Source: Chryseobacterium sp. G0162 (GTDB lineage: Bacteria > Bacteroidota > Bacteroidia > Flavobacteriales > Weeksellaceae). Taken from it: DNA of 64,000 nt. The notes beneath the pieces are model-generated. The model worked only from the letters and a program-made list of their open reading frames with translations. It did no database searches and was not told the origin of the DNA. Positions within the stretch are counted from its first letter, which is position 1, and each line of letters starts with the position of its first letter. A program made the position numbers and the translations under genes. Positions 17,237 through 26,115 of the stretch are shown here, in pieces. The stretch lies in assembly GCF_003815715.1 (NCBI RefSeq), contig NZ_CP033922.1:1625001-1689000 (forward strand), in the 5' to 3' direction.

Positions 17237-18235
17237 ATGAGCGAAGAAGTTAAAAAATTCAAAATAACGATAGACGGACAGACTGCTGAAGTTTTGCCTG
17301 GTACTTCTATTTTGGAAGCGGCTAGACAAATCGGTGGTAAATCTGTACCTCCCGCTATGTGTTACTACAGCAAATTAGAAACCAGTGGAGGAAGATGCAG
17401 AACGTGTCTTGTAGAAGTTTCTAAAGGATCTGAAGCAGATCCACGTCCTATGCCGAAATTGGTAGCAAGCTGCAGAACGAATGTAATGGACGGTATGGAA
17501 GTTAAAAACCTTACTTCTGAGAAAGCTCAGGAAGGAAGAAAAGCGGTTACCGAATTTTTATTGGTCAATCACCCGCTAGACTGCCCTGTTTGTGATCAAG
17601 CTGGTGAATGTCATCTTCAGGATCTTGGATATGAGCATGGAAACCTTGAGACAAGAACAGAATTCGAAAGAAATACTTACGAAGCTGATGATCTTGGTCC
17701 GCACATCAAACTGAACATGAACCGTTGTATTCTTTGTGCAAGATGTGTATTAGCTGCTAACCAATTAACAGGTGAAAGAGAGCACGGTATTCTTTTCAGA
17801 GGAGATCATGCTGAAATTTCTACTTACTTAAATAAAGCTTTAGACAATGACTTCATCGGAAACGTTATTGACGTTTGTCCTGTAGGAGCATTAACAGACA
17901 GAACATCCCGTTTTGCCAGCAGAGTATGGTTTACAAAACCAATGAACGCTTCTTGTAAATGTGATAAGTGTTCTGGAAAAACTGTAGTTTGGATGAAGGG
18001 TGATGAAATCGTAAGAGTAACTGCAAGAAAAGACCAGTGGGGCGAAGTTGAAGAGTTCATCTGTGATACATGCCGTTTCGAAAGAAAAGCATTATCAGAC
18101 TGGAATATCGAAGGTCCTAGACATATCGACAGACACTCTGTAATTTCACTGAATCATTACCAGAAGCCAAAAGACGAATTGATAATGATTGATAATCCTG
18201 GTGCTAAGGAAATCAGTGAAAAAGACGAAAAATAA
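17237..18235 (+). CDS. nuoG: NADH-quinone oxidoreductase subunit G, short form
   Basis: Iron-sulfur subunit linking NuoF to the rest of the peripheral arm. At 332 residues it is much shorter than E. coli NuoG (about 900). The N-terminal [2Fe-2S] domain (CYYSKLETSGGRCRTC), the His-Cys3 site (HPLDCPVCDQAGEC) and the following cluster site (CILCARC with CPVGAL) are all present. So is the first part of the molybdopterin-like region, with its own Cys set (CKCDKC...CDTC). The large molybdopterin-oxidoreductase-like domain is missing. The frame ends cleanly with an acidic tail, so this looks like a natural short form and not a broken gene. Confidence 0.9.
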   Translation: MSEEVKKFKITIDGQTAEVLPGTSILEAARQIGGKSVPPAMCYYSKLETSGGRCRTCLVEVSKGSEADPRPMPKLVASCRTNVMDGMEVKNLTSEKAQEGRKAVTEFLLVNHPLDCPVCDQAGECHLQDLGYEHGNLETRTEFERNTYEADDLGPHIKLNMNRCILCARCVLAANQLTGEREHGILFRGDHAEISTYLNKALDNDFIGNVIDVCPVGALTDRTSRFASRVWFTKPMNASCKCDKCSGKTVVWMKGDEIVRVTARKDQWGEVEEFICDTCRFERKALSDWNIEGPRHIDRHSVISLNHYQKPKDELIMIDNPGAKEISEKDEK

Positions 18236-18331
18236 TTTTAATAAAGACAATTAGATCTCAGACACAAGACATCAGACTTAATCTCATATCTAGTATCTGA
18301 CATCTCACATCTAAAAATCTTTAAAACAAAA
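18236..18331. repeat. phrase-type repeat spacer before nuoH
   Basis: The core (about 18250-18316) consists of AGACACAAGACATCAGAC followed by variants of TCT(A/G)(A/G)TATCTGACATCTCACATCT. The 11-mer ATCTCACATCT is also in the nuoN spacer. Confidence 0.7.
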
Positions 18332-19396
18332 ATGGATTTACTTACATTTAAACTTATACTTGTACTAGCACTTTTCCTGCTATCGTTAACGATTGCAGCC
18401 TACTCTACCTGGGCAGAAAGAAAAGTAGCCTCTATCATGCAGGATAGAATTGGTCCTAACAGAGCAGGACCTTTCGGATTACTGCAACCTCTTGCTGACG
18501 GTGGAAAATTCTTCTTTAAAGAAGATTTTACGCCTGCCAATGCTGAAAAATTCCTTTTCGTATTGGGACCGGCTTTAGTAATGTTTATTTCATTAATCAC
18601 AGGAGCCGTTATTCCTTGGGGTAAAAGTTTAAATATTGCAGGTACTTCTTTTGATCTTCAGGTAGCTAACATTGACGTTGGTGTACTTTTCATCATCGGA
18701 ATGGCTTCCATTGGGGTTTACGGAATCATGATCGGAGGTTGGGCTTCGAACAACAAATACTCATTACTAGGTGCTATCCGTGCTTCTTCTCAGATGATTT
18801 CTTATGAATTGGCCATGGGATTAGCGCTTCTTTCTATTATTATGATGGCTGGAAGCTTAGACTTAAAAGTAATCACAGAAAACCAGACTCACGGAAAACT
18901 ATGGGGAATTATTCCTTGGGTTTCCGGAATGAACTGGAATATTTTCTACCAACCGGTTGCTTTCCTTGTATTTTTTGTAGCAGCTTTAGCAGAAACAAAT
19001 AGACACCCGTTCGATTTACCCGAGTGTGAATCTGAATTGGTAACAGGATACTCTACAGAATATTCTTCCATGAAGTTAGGTTTATATATGTTCGGGGAAT
19101 ACGTGAATATGTTTATTTCTAATGCTTTTATGGTGGTTCTTTTCTTCGGAGGTTATAACTATCCTGGGATTGAGTGGGTAACTCAGAACTGGGGAGAAAA
19201 CGTTGCAGGAATCTTAAGTATCGTAGCATTCTTAACGAAAACTGTCATCGGAATTTTGATCTTCATGTGGATCAGATGGACGCTTCCAAGATTCAGATAT
19301 GACCAGTTAATGCACTTAGGATGGAAAACATTAATCCCGATGGCATTGGTAAACCTATTAATTACAGGAGCTGTAATTTTAGCATTTGCAAACTAA
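18332..19396 (+). CDS. nuoH: NADH-quinone oxidoreductase subunit H
   Basis: Membrane subunit of 354 residues at the junction with the peripheral arm; it forms part of the quinone chamber. The conserved loop ERKVASIMQDRIGPNRAGP and the AETNRHPFDLPECESELV segment, with its essential glutamates, are both present, along with about eight hydrophobic helices. Confidence 0.96.
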   Translation: MDLLTFKLILVLALFLLSLTIAAYSTWAERKVASIMQDRIGPNRAGPFGLLQPLADGGKFFFKEDFTPANAEKFLFVLGPALVMFISLITGAVIPWGKSLNIAGTSFDLQVANIDVGVLFIIGMASIGVYGIMIGGWASNNKYSLLGAIRASSQMISYELAMGLALLSIIMMAGSLDLKVITENQTHGKLWGIIPWVSGMNWNIFYQPVAFLVFFVAALAETNRHPFDLPECESELVTGYSTEYSSMKLGLYMFGEYVNMFISNAFMVVLFFGGYNYPGIEWVTQNWGENVAGILSIVAFLTKTVIGILIFMWIRWTLPRFRYDQLMHLGWKTLIPMALVNLLITGAVILAFAN

Positions 19397-19548
19397 GAAA
19401 ATTTGAAAATGAGCTGATTTGAAAATTTGATAATGAAATCAAAGTTTTATCTTTAGCCTATCATATTCAATCATCAATATTAAATAATTAAGATAGCAGA
19501 CAAGATTAGTCTAAAATCTGGTGTCTAACATCTAATATCTATAATTAA
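19397..19548. repeat. phrase-type repeat spacer before nuoI
   Basis: First part: GAAAATTTGAAAATGAGC, then ATTTGAAAATTTGATAATG. Last part: AGACAAGATTAGTCTAAAATC, then variants of TGTCTAACATCTAATATCT, the same family as in the nuoH spacer. Confidence 0.7.
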
Positions 19549-20106
19549 ATGAAACTTACAAACAGATCAAAAGTTGTTTCCAATAAAGAAATGACCCTTG
19601 CTGAAAAAATCTACCTTCCTGCGATCTTTACAGGGATGGGGATTACATTTAAGCATGCTGTAAGAACCGTGATAAAGGGTGCTCCCGCAGTATATTCGTA
19701 TCCGGAAGTACAGAAGCCAAGAACGACTATCTGGAGAGGTCAGCACGTTTTGAAAAGAGACGAGGAAGGCAGAGAAAGATGTACAGCTTGTGGACTTTGT
19801 GCGGTAGCTTGTCCTGCAGAAGCCATTACGATGACTGCTGCTGAAAGAACTAAAGAGGAAAAAGGACTTTACAGAGAAGAAAAATATGCTTCAGTATATG
19901 AAATCAATATGCTAAGATGTATTTTCTGTGGGATGTGTGAAGAGGCTTGTCCTAAATCTGCGATTTATCTTACTGACAGATTGGTAGACGTAGAAACCAA
20001 CAGAGGTTCTTTCATTTACGGAAAAGATAAATTAGTTGAAAAAATAAATGAAAGGATTGACATTACGACAAGACAATCCGAGAAACAAAAAAATGCGGTA
20101 AAATAA
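19549..20106 (+). CDS. nuoI: NADH-quinone oxidoreductase subunit I
   Basis: Two-cluster ferredoxin-like subunit (185 residues) carrying N6a and N6b. Both motifs are intact: CTACGLCAVACP and CIFCGMCEEACP. The C-terminal tail is long and charged. Its stop codon shares one base with the nuoJ start, indicating coupled translation. Confidence 0.95.
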   Translation: MKLTNRSKVVSNKEMTLAEKIYLPAIFTGMGITFKHAVRTVIKGAPAVYSYPEVQKPRTTIWRGQHVLKRDEEGRERCTACGLCAVACPAEAITMTAAERTKEEKGLYREEKYASVYEINMLRCIFCGMCEEACPKSAIYLTDRLVDVETNRGSFIYGKDKLVEKINERIDITTRQSEKQKNAVK

Positions 20107-20603
20107 TGGATCAGTTTTTATTTTTCTTGGTGGCGTTTTTAGCAGTGTCAAGTGCGGTATACTTCGTGTTTGCAAAAAATCCTTTATATGCTATTTTGTC
20201 ATTAATTGTTACGATGTTTTCAATTGCCGGAATGTACATTCTTTTGAATGCTCAATTCTTAGCAATTATCCAGATTATAGTGTACGCAGGTGCTATTATG
20301 GTACTTTTCCTTTACATTCTAATGATGCTTAACCTTAATAAAGCAGACGAAAGTAAGAAGGGTAATACTTTAAAATTTATTGGAGTTTTTACTGCAGGTC
20401 TTCTTTTAGTAGGAGTTTTAGGAGTATTCAGAGGCGTTCAGCAAAACCATATTGTGGTAGAGAATGTAGACAGAGGTGTTGGTCTTACTAAAAATCTGGG
20501 TAGACTTTTGTTTAATGAATATGTTTTACCGTTTGAGCTTGCTTCTATCCTGATTTTAGCAGGTATTGTAGGTGCGGTATTAATCGGTAAAAAAGATTTA
20601 TAA
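20106..20603 (+). CDS. nuoJ: NADH-quinone oxidoreductase subunit J
   Basis: Membrane-arm subunit of 165 residues with five predicted helices. The conserved helix near AIIQIIVYAGAIMVLFLYILMML (with Tyr-Ala-Gly) is clear. It overlaps nuoI by one base and precedes nuoK by four. Confidence 0.94.
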   Translation: MDQFLFFLVAFLAVSSAVYFVFAKNPLYAILSLIVTMFSIAGMYILLNAQFLAIIQIIVYAGAIMVLFLYILMMLNLNKADESKKGNTLKFIGVFTAGLLLVGVLGVFRGVQQNHIVVENVDRGVGLTKNLGRLLFNEYVLPFELASILILAGIVGAVLIGKKDL

Positions 20604-20607
20604 AATT

Positions 20608-20937
20608 ATGGGAGAAGTAAATACATTTATACAAAGCATCCCTTTGGACTACTTCATTATCCTTTGTTCAGTATTGTTCTGCTTAGGAGTGATGGGCGTA
20701 TTGCTTAGAAAAAATGCTATTGTGATTCTAGGCTGTGTAGAGCTTATGCTTAATTCTGTAAACCTTTTATTGGCTGCTTTTTCAGCATATAAAGGCAACG
20801 GAGACGGACAGCTTTTAGTGTTCTTCATTATGGTGGTTGCTGCTGCGGAAGTAGCGGTAGGTCTGGCAATTATTGCTATGCTGTATAGAAATACCCGTTC
20901 TGTAGATGTGAGTATATTTAATAAATTAAGAGGATAA
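20608..20937 (+). CDS. nuoK: NADH-quinone oxidoreductase subunit K
   Basis: Small membrane subunit (109 residues) with three helices. Helix 2 holds the conserved glutamate in GCVELMLNSVNLLL, and helix 3 a second one in AAAEVAVGLAI. Both are part of the proton path in related enzymes. Confidence 0.94.
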   Translation: MGEVNTFIQSIPLDYFIILCSVLFCLGVMGVLLRKNAIVILGCVELMLNSVNLLLAAFSAYKGNGDGQLLVFFIMVVAAAEVAVGLAIIAMLYRNTRSVDVSIFNKLRG

Positions 20938-20939
20938 GA

Positions 20940-22853
20940 ATGGAGAATTTAGTATATGCAATAGTACTTTTACCACTTTTAGGGTTTCTTATAAACGGTT
21001 TATTCGGAAAAAATCTTCCAAAAATAGTGGTGGGTTCTTTGGCAACTGCGATGGTTTTCGGATCATTCTGTATTGCTGTAAGTCTTTTCATGAATTTTAA
21101 TTCTGAAAGCCAGCCCGTAATCGTAAAAGCTTTTGAATGGTTTAGAGTTAATGGTATTCAAATCAATTTTGGATTCCAAATCGATCAGCTATCTTTAATG
21201 ATGGTCATGATCATCACGGGTATCGGTTCACTGATCCACTTATACTCTATCGGATATATGAGTCATGACAAAGGATTCTATAAGTTCTTTACTTATCTGA
21301 ACCTTTTTATTTTCTCAATGTTACTTTTAGTAATGGGAAGCAACTACCTTATCTTATTCATTGGATGGGAAGGTGTAGGTCTTTGTTCTTACCTGTTGAT
21401 CGGATTCTGGTACACTAACGAAGAATATGGTAAAGCGGCAAGAAAAGCTTTCATCATGAACAGAATTGGTGACCTTGCGTTATTGATCGGTATCTTCATG
21501 ATCGCTTCTCAGACCAATGCTGTAGATTATCTTTCTGTAGCAGAAAACGCTTCAAAATTTGAATTAGACGGAACAGTGATTATCTTTATCACAGCGAGTT
21601 TATTCATCGGTGCTACCGGTAAATCTGCTCAGGTTCCATTATATACTTGGTTACCAGACGCGATGGCTGGACCAACTCCTGTTTCTGCATTAATTCACGC
21701 GGCAACGATGGTAACGGCGGGTATCTATTTAGTAGTAAGATCTAACTTCTTATTTACTTTAGCTCCAACGGTACAAGGAGGAATTTTATTCATCGGATTC
21801 TTAACTGCAGCTTTAGCAGGATTCTATGCACTACGTCAGAACGACATCAAAAAAGTATTGGCATACTCTACTGTTTCACAACTTGGATTCATGTTCATCG
21901 CTTTAGGTCTTGGTGCTTATACAACAGCCATGTTCCACGTAATGACGCACGCTTTCTTTAAAGCTTTGTTATTCTTAGGTGCAGGTTCTGTAATCCACGC
22001 AATGAGCAACGAGCAGGATATGCGTTTCATGGGAGGTCTTAAAAAATATATTCCTCTTACGCACGCTACCTTCCTTATCGGGACATTAGCCATTTCAGGT
22101 TTCCCTTTATTATCAGGGATGATCTCTAAAGACGAAATTCTAGTAGCAGCTTTCGCTAAAAATCCAATGTATTGGGTAATTTTATTTGTTTTAGCGGCAA
22201 TGACTGCAACGTATATGTTCAGACTATACTATCTGACTTTCCACGGAGAATTCAGAGGTACTGAAGAGCAAAAACATCACTTACACGAAAGCCCATCTAA
22301 TATGACATTACCATTGATCGTATTGGCTATCCTTTCTGTAATCGGAGGTTTCATCAACCTGCCACACTTCATCGGTCACGGACACTATGCTAAACTGATG
22401 GAATGGTTAAAGCCTGTTCTTACGGAACAAAGCTACAGCCAAATGGAAGCTACTCTTTCAGGAGTACCTTTCAACACTGAAATGATCTTATTAGCAGCAA
22501 CAGTATTAATGTTCTTCTCTGTATGGTTTATCGTAAGAAATACCTATGTGAAAAAGAAAAAAATGGCTGTGGCAGAAGAGAGCTATACCGGATGGGAAAA
22601 GCTTTCTGCTAAGAAATTATATGTAGACGAACTTTACAACGCATTGATTGTAAAAACTGTTGAAGGATTAGGACGCGGAGGAAAGATGTTTGATAAGGGG
22701 ATCTTAGACCGTTTTGTAAACTTTGTAGGTGATGGTGCTGAAGACAGCGGAAAAGCTATGAAGCGTGTACAAAACGGAAATGTAGAGACGTATATTCTTA
22801 TCATGTCTTTAGCTGTGGGAATTATATTAATTGTTAACTTTTTATTACAATAA
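20940..22853 (+). CDS. nuoL: NADH-quinone oxidoreductase subunit L
   Basis: Antiporter-like proton-pumping subunit, 637 residues with more than a dozen helices and the long C-terminal lateral helix region. Conserved features include GWEGVGLCSYLLIGFWY with the key glutamate, the KSAQVPLYTWLPDAMAGPTP segment with the pumping lysine, and LIHAATMVTAG. It starts two bases after nuoK. Confidence 0.96.
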   Translation: MENLVYAIVLLPLLGFLINGLFGKNLPKIVVGSLATAMVFGSFCIAVSLFMNFNSESQPVIVKAFEWFRVNGIQINFGFQIDQLSLMMVMIITGIGSLIHLYSIGYMSHDKGFYKFFTYLNLFIFSMLLLVMGSNYLILFIGWEGVGLCSYLLIGFWYTNEEYGKAARKAFIMNRIGDLALLIGIFMIASQTNAVDYLSVAENASKFELDGTVIIFITASLFIGATGKSAQVPLYTWLPDAMAGPTPVSALIHAATMVTAGIYLVVRSNFLFTLAPTVQGGILFIGFLTAALAGFYALRQNDIKKVLAYSTVSQLGFMFIALGLGAYTTAMFHVMTHAFFKALLFLGAGSVIHAMSNEQDMRFMGGLKKYIPLTHATFLIGTLAISGFPLLSGMISKDEILVAAFAKNPMYWVILFVLAAMTATYMFRLYYLTFHGEFRGTEEQKHHLHESPSNMTLPLIVLAILSVIGGFINLPHFIGHGHYAKLMEWLKPVLTEQSYSQMEATLSGVPFNTEMILLAATVLMFFSVWFIVRNTYVKKKKMAVAEESYTGWEKLSAKKLYVDELYNALIVKTVEGLGRGGKMFDKGILDRFVNFVGDGAEDSGKAMKRVQNGNVETYILIMSLAVGIILIVNFLLQ

Positions 22854-22855
22854 TA

Positions 22856-24349
22856 ATGTCTTGTTTATTATTAACATTATTACTATTACCTCTAGTAGGT
22901 TCGGGATTAGTTTTTGCGTGGAAGAGTAATTCCAGCAAATATTTGGCACTGGGAATTGCATTGGTTCAAATGCTTCTTACGTTTTATATACTTTCGGATT
23001 TTGATTTTACTCCGACAGTAGACAGCGTATTGCAGCACGAGATCAATTATCCTTGGTCACAGTTTATGAAGAGTTCTCTTCACTTCGGTATCGATGGGAT
23101 GAGTATGCTTCTTTTATTGCTGACTAACATTTTAGCGCCAATTATCATTTTATCATCTTTCAATGAAAGTGTAAACTACAGAAATACATTCTATGGATTG
23201 ATTCTGTTGATGCAATTCGGTCTTGTAGGAGTATTTACTTCTTTAGACGGATTATTGTTCTACATTTTCTGGGAAGTTACTTTGATTCCAATTTGGTTTA
23301 TTGCCGGACTTTGGGGACAAGAGAATAAAAGGTTTGAATTCACTACGAAATTCTTCGTATATACATTCGTGGGATCTTTATTTATGTTAGCCGGATTGAT
23401 CTATGTGTACAACCACTCTGCATCATTCGCTTTAACTGATCTATACAATGCACAACTGAACGAAACACAACAGACTGTGGTATTCTGGTTTATCTTCTTT
23501 GCTTTTGCAGTGAAATTACCAGTATTCCCTTTCCATACATGGCAGCCTGATACCTATACCTACTCTCCTACTCAAGGATCGATGTTATTATCCGGTATCA
23601 TGCTTAAAATGGCAGTGTACGGTGTAATGCGTTATTTACTTCCAATCACTCCACTTCCGATTGCCGGAATTTCAGGACAGATTGTAATTATCCTTGCGAT
23701 CGTTGGAATTGTACATGGAGCATTGATCGCTATTATCCAAACGGATATGAAGAGAATCATCGCTTATTCATCTTTCTCTCACGTAGGATTGATGGTAGCT
23801 GGTATCTTCGCTTCAGCAGTAGTTACTTTAAGAGGAACTTTCAACGTTGAAGGTGCTGAAGGAGCATTGGTACAAACTTTCGCTCACGGTATCAATGTAG
23901 TAGGTTTATTCTACTGTTGTGATATTTTATACAAGAGATTTAAATCAAGAGACATCAGACAAATGGGTGGTTTGGCTAAAGTAGCACCTAAGTTTGCTGT
24001 TTTATTCCTGATTATTATATTAGGTTCAATGGGAGTTCCATTGACGAATGGATTCATCGGAGAATTTATCCTGTTAAAAGCAGTATATGATTTCAATGGA
24101 ACAGCAGCTGTAATTGCTGGTCTTACGATAATTCTTTGTGCAGTGTACTTATTGAGATTCTATGGAAAAGCAATGTTTGGAGAAGGAAATGCAGAAGTGC
24201 TAAGCACAGCAAAGGATTTATCTGCTGTAGAATTCTCTGTATTGGCTAGTTTAGCGGTTTTTGTGATCTTACTTGGTATTTTCCCACAACCGGTAATCGA
24301 TATGGTGAGTAGTTCAGTGAAGTTTATCTACACAGCGATGGCTAACTAA
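22856..24349 (+). CDS. nuoM: NADH-quinone oxidoreductase subunit M
   Basis: Second antiporter-like subunit, 497 residues. FWEVTLIPIWFIAGLWG contains the conserved glutamate, and VKLPVFPFHTWQPDTYTYSPT the lysine and the broken helix. It begins two bases after nuoL. The first codons (MSCLLLTLLLLPL) run directly into helix 1. Confidence 0.96.
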   Translation: MSCLLLTLLLLPLVGSGLVFAWKSNSSKYLALGIALVQMLLTFYILSDFDFTPTVDSVLQHEINYPWSQFMKSSLHFGIDGMSMLLLLLTNILAPIIILSSFNESVNYRNTFYGLILLMQFGLVGVFTSLDGLLFYIFWEVTLIPIWFIAGLWGQENKRFEFTTKFFVYTFVGSLFMLAGLIYVYNHSASFALTDLYNAQLNETQQTVVFWFIFFAFAVKLPVFPFHTWQPDTYTYSPTQGSMLLSGIMLKMAVYGVMRYLLPITPLPIAGISGQIVIILAIVGIVHGALIAIIQTDMKRIIAYSSFSHVGLMVAGIFASAVVTLRGTFNVEGAEGALVQTFAHGINVVGLFYCCDILYKRFKSRDIRQMGGLAKVAPKFAVLFLIIILGSMGVPLTNGFIGEFILLKAVYDFNGTAAVIAGLTIILCAVYLLRFYGKAMFGEGNAEVLSTAKDLSAVEFSVLASLAVFVILLGIFPQPVIDMVSSSVKFIYTAMAN

Positions 24350-24500
24350 AAAATTAAAAGATTTAAAAATTAAAAAAATAAGAGATTAGAGAGCATAAAG
24401 ATAAAGACGAAGAGATAAGAGACGGGAAATTTTGAACCTGGAACTTTACACTCTAAACCTTGAACTTTAAACTTTAAATCTCACATCTCAAATCTATATT
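24350..24500. repeat. phrase-type repeat spacer before nuoN
   Basis: An A-rich GA-repeat-like part (AAGAGATTAGAGAGCATAAAG, then AAGAGATAAGAGAC) is followed by five variants of GAAC(C/T)T(T/G)(G/T)AACTTTA(A/C)AC and by AAATCTCACATCTCAAATCT. Confidence 0.7.
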
Positions 24501-25880
24501 ATGAGTGTTTTAATTATTGTTTTCCTAACGGCAGTTATTGCGTTATTTTCAGGAGTTTTCGAACAAGGAAAATTCGCAAGATACATTGGGATTTTGGGTT
24601 TAATCATCGCATTGTATGTAAGCTTTATGCCTGAGTGTTCGTTCTTCGATCATTACAAGCATATGTATGAATACAGTGCCAATACTGCATTATTCACTAA
24701 ATTATCCATTGTAACAACCTTATTGTTATTCTTCTTGGGAGGTTTTGCATTCAGCAACCACAGAAGCCACCAATCAGAATTATATGCATTGATGTTATTT
24801 GCATTATGTGGAGGAATTGTACTTTTCGGATACCAGAACCTGGTAACCATGTTCTTAGGTGTTGAAATCCTTTCTATTCCATTATATGTAATGGCAGGTG
24901 CTAACAAAACTGATCTAAGATCAAATGAAGCTTCAATCAAGTATTTCCTAATGGGTGCATTCGCAACAGGTTTCCTACTTTTCGGAATTGCGTTCATCTA
25001 CGGAAGTGCAGGAAGTTTTGATCTATATAAAATTCACGACTTTGGAGTAGCGAATACAGGGAACGTAATGTTCATCTTAGGAGTATTGCTTATCCTTTGT
25101 GCATTGGCATTTAAAGTAGCATTAGCTCCTTTCCATATGTGGAGCCCTGATGTATATGCAGGATCACCTTCATTGATTACAGCATTCATGGCGAGTGTAG
25201 TAAAAATCTCCGGATTCTTTGCACTGTTCAGATTGATGACGATCGGTTTTGCCGGAGTTACTCATGAATGGATCAATGTTTTGGGAGTATTCTTAATCAT
25301 CACTTTATTATTAGCAAACGTTATGGGTCTTGCTCAGACGAATGCAAAAAGAATGTTAGCCTACTCTTCAGTTTCTCACGCAGGATACATCGGATTGGTA
25401 TTCTTTGGAATGACAAGTCTTTCTACTTATAACTTAGCATTCTATTTATTCGCTTATGCTTTATCTACAGTAGGAGTTTTCATGTGTCTGATCTGGGTAG
25501 AGAAATTAAAAAGAGAAACTTCTTTCGGAGCTTTCAAAGGATTGGCAAAAACAGAACCTTTATTGGCAACAGCTGCAGCGATCTCTATGCTTTCAATGGC
25601 AGGGGTTCCGTTAACAGCTGGTTTCATGGGGAAATTTGCTTTATTCTCTCAGGCAATGAACGGTGCAGCTTTCTTAGTATTGGTAGCAGTTTTAGGGTCT
25701 GCCCTATCGATCGCTTACTATTTAAGATTGATCATCGCCATGTTCTTCTTTAAAGAATCAACATTCAAGTCATCAGAGAAAGTAACACTTACTTACAATA
25801 TTGTTGCAGTATTTGTAATTGTAGCTATTATTATCCTGGGTATTTTCCCGGATCTGTTTGCAAAAATGTTCGGACTGTAA
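24501..25880 (+). CDS. nuoN: NADH-quinone oxidoreductase subunit N
   Basis: Third antiporter-like subunit and last gene of the operon, 459 residues. Conserved regions are FLGVEILSIPLYVMAG (glutamate) and FKVALAPFHMWSPDVYAGSP (lysine), with AQTNAKRMLAYSSVSHAGYI further on. A strong hairpin terminator follows within 20 bases. Confidence 0.95.
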   Translation: MSVLIIVFLTAVIALFSGVFEQGKFARYIGILGLIIALYVSFMPECSFFDHYKHMYEYSANTALFTKLSIVTTLLLFFLGGFAFSNHRSHQSELYALMLFALCGGIVLFGYQNLVTMFLGVEILSIPLYVMAGANKTDLRSNEASIKYFLMGAFATGFLLFGIAFIYGSAGSFDLYKIHDFGVANTGNVMFILGVLLILCALAFKVALAPFHMWSPDVYAGSPSLITAFMASVVKISGFFALFRLMTIGFAGVTHEWINVLGVFLIITLLLANVMGLAQTNAKRMLAYSSVSHAGYIGLVFFGMTSLSTYNLAFYLFAYALSTVGVFMCLIWVEKLKRETSFGAFKGLAKTEPLLATAAAISMLSMAGVPLTAGFMGKFALFSQAMNGAAFLVLVAVLGSALSIAYYLRLIIAMFFFKESTFKSSEKVTLTYNIVAVFVIVAIIILGIFPDLFAKMFGL

Positions 25881-25897
25881 GATCTGAATTTTAAAAT

Positions 25898-25932
25898 ATA
25901 AAAAAGCACAACTTTTCAGTTGTGCTTTTTTT
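25898..25932 (+). terminator. intrinsic terminator of the nuo operon
   Basis: Stem AAAAAGCACAAC (25901-25912) pairs with GTTGTGCTTTTT (25919-25930) around a six-base loop. This is the only clear terminator from nuoA to nuoN. Confidence 0.9.
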
Positions 25933-26115
25933 ATTAAAATTTTGCTGGTACATTCATATTTTCAAAAAGAAATACAGAATCTAACAATAGAAGATCTATT
26001 TTTAGGAATTCATTCAAAAAAATAGAATAAAACAGCTACAAAATATTATTTTCACTAATACAAAGCATATTTATAAATAGTCTTTTTTTCATAACTTTAC
26101 TTTAAATTTCAGCTC

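Noticed and set aside
17237..18235. nuoG as a truncated pseudogene
   Set aside because: All iron-sulfur motifs are intact, the stop is clean, and no continuation of the large domain is found in any frame downstream before nuoH.
18236..18331. Possible CRISPR-like repeat array in the nuo spacers
   Set aside because: The units are short, degenerate and unspaced, with no spacers of constant length and no cas genes.
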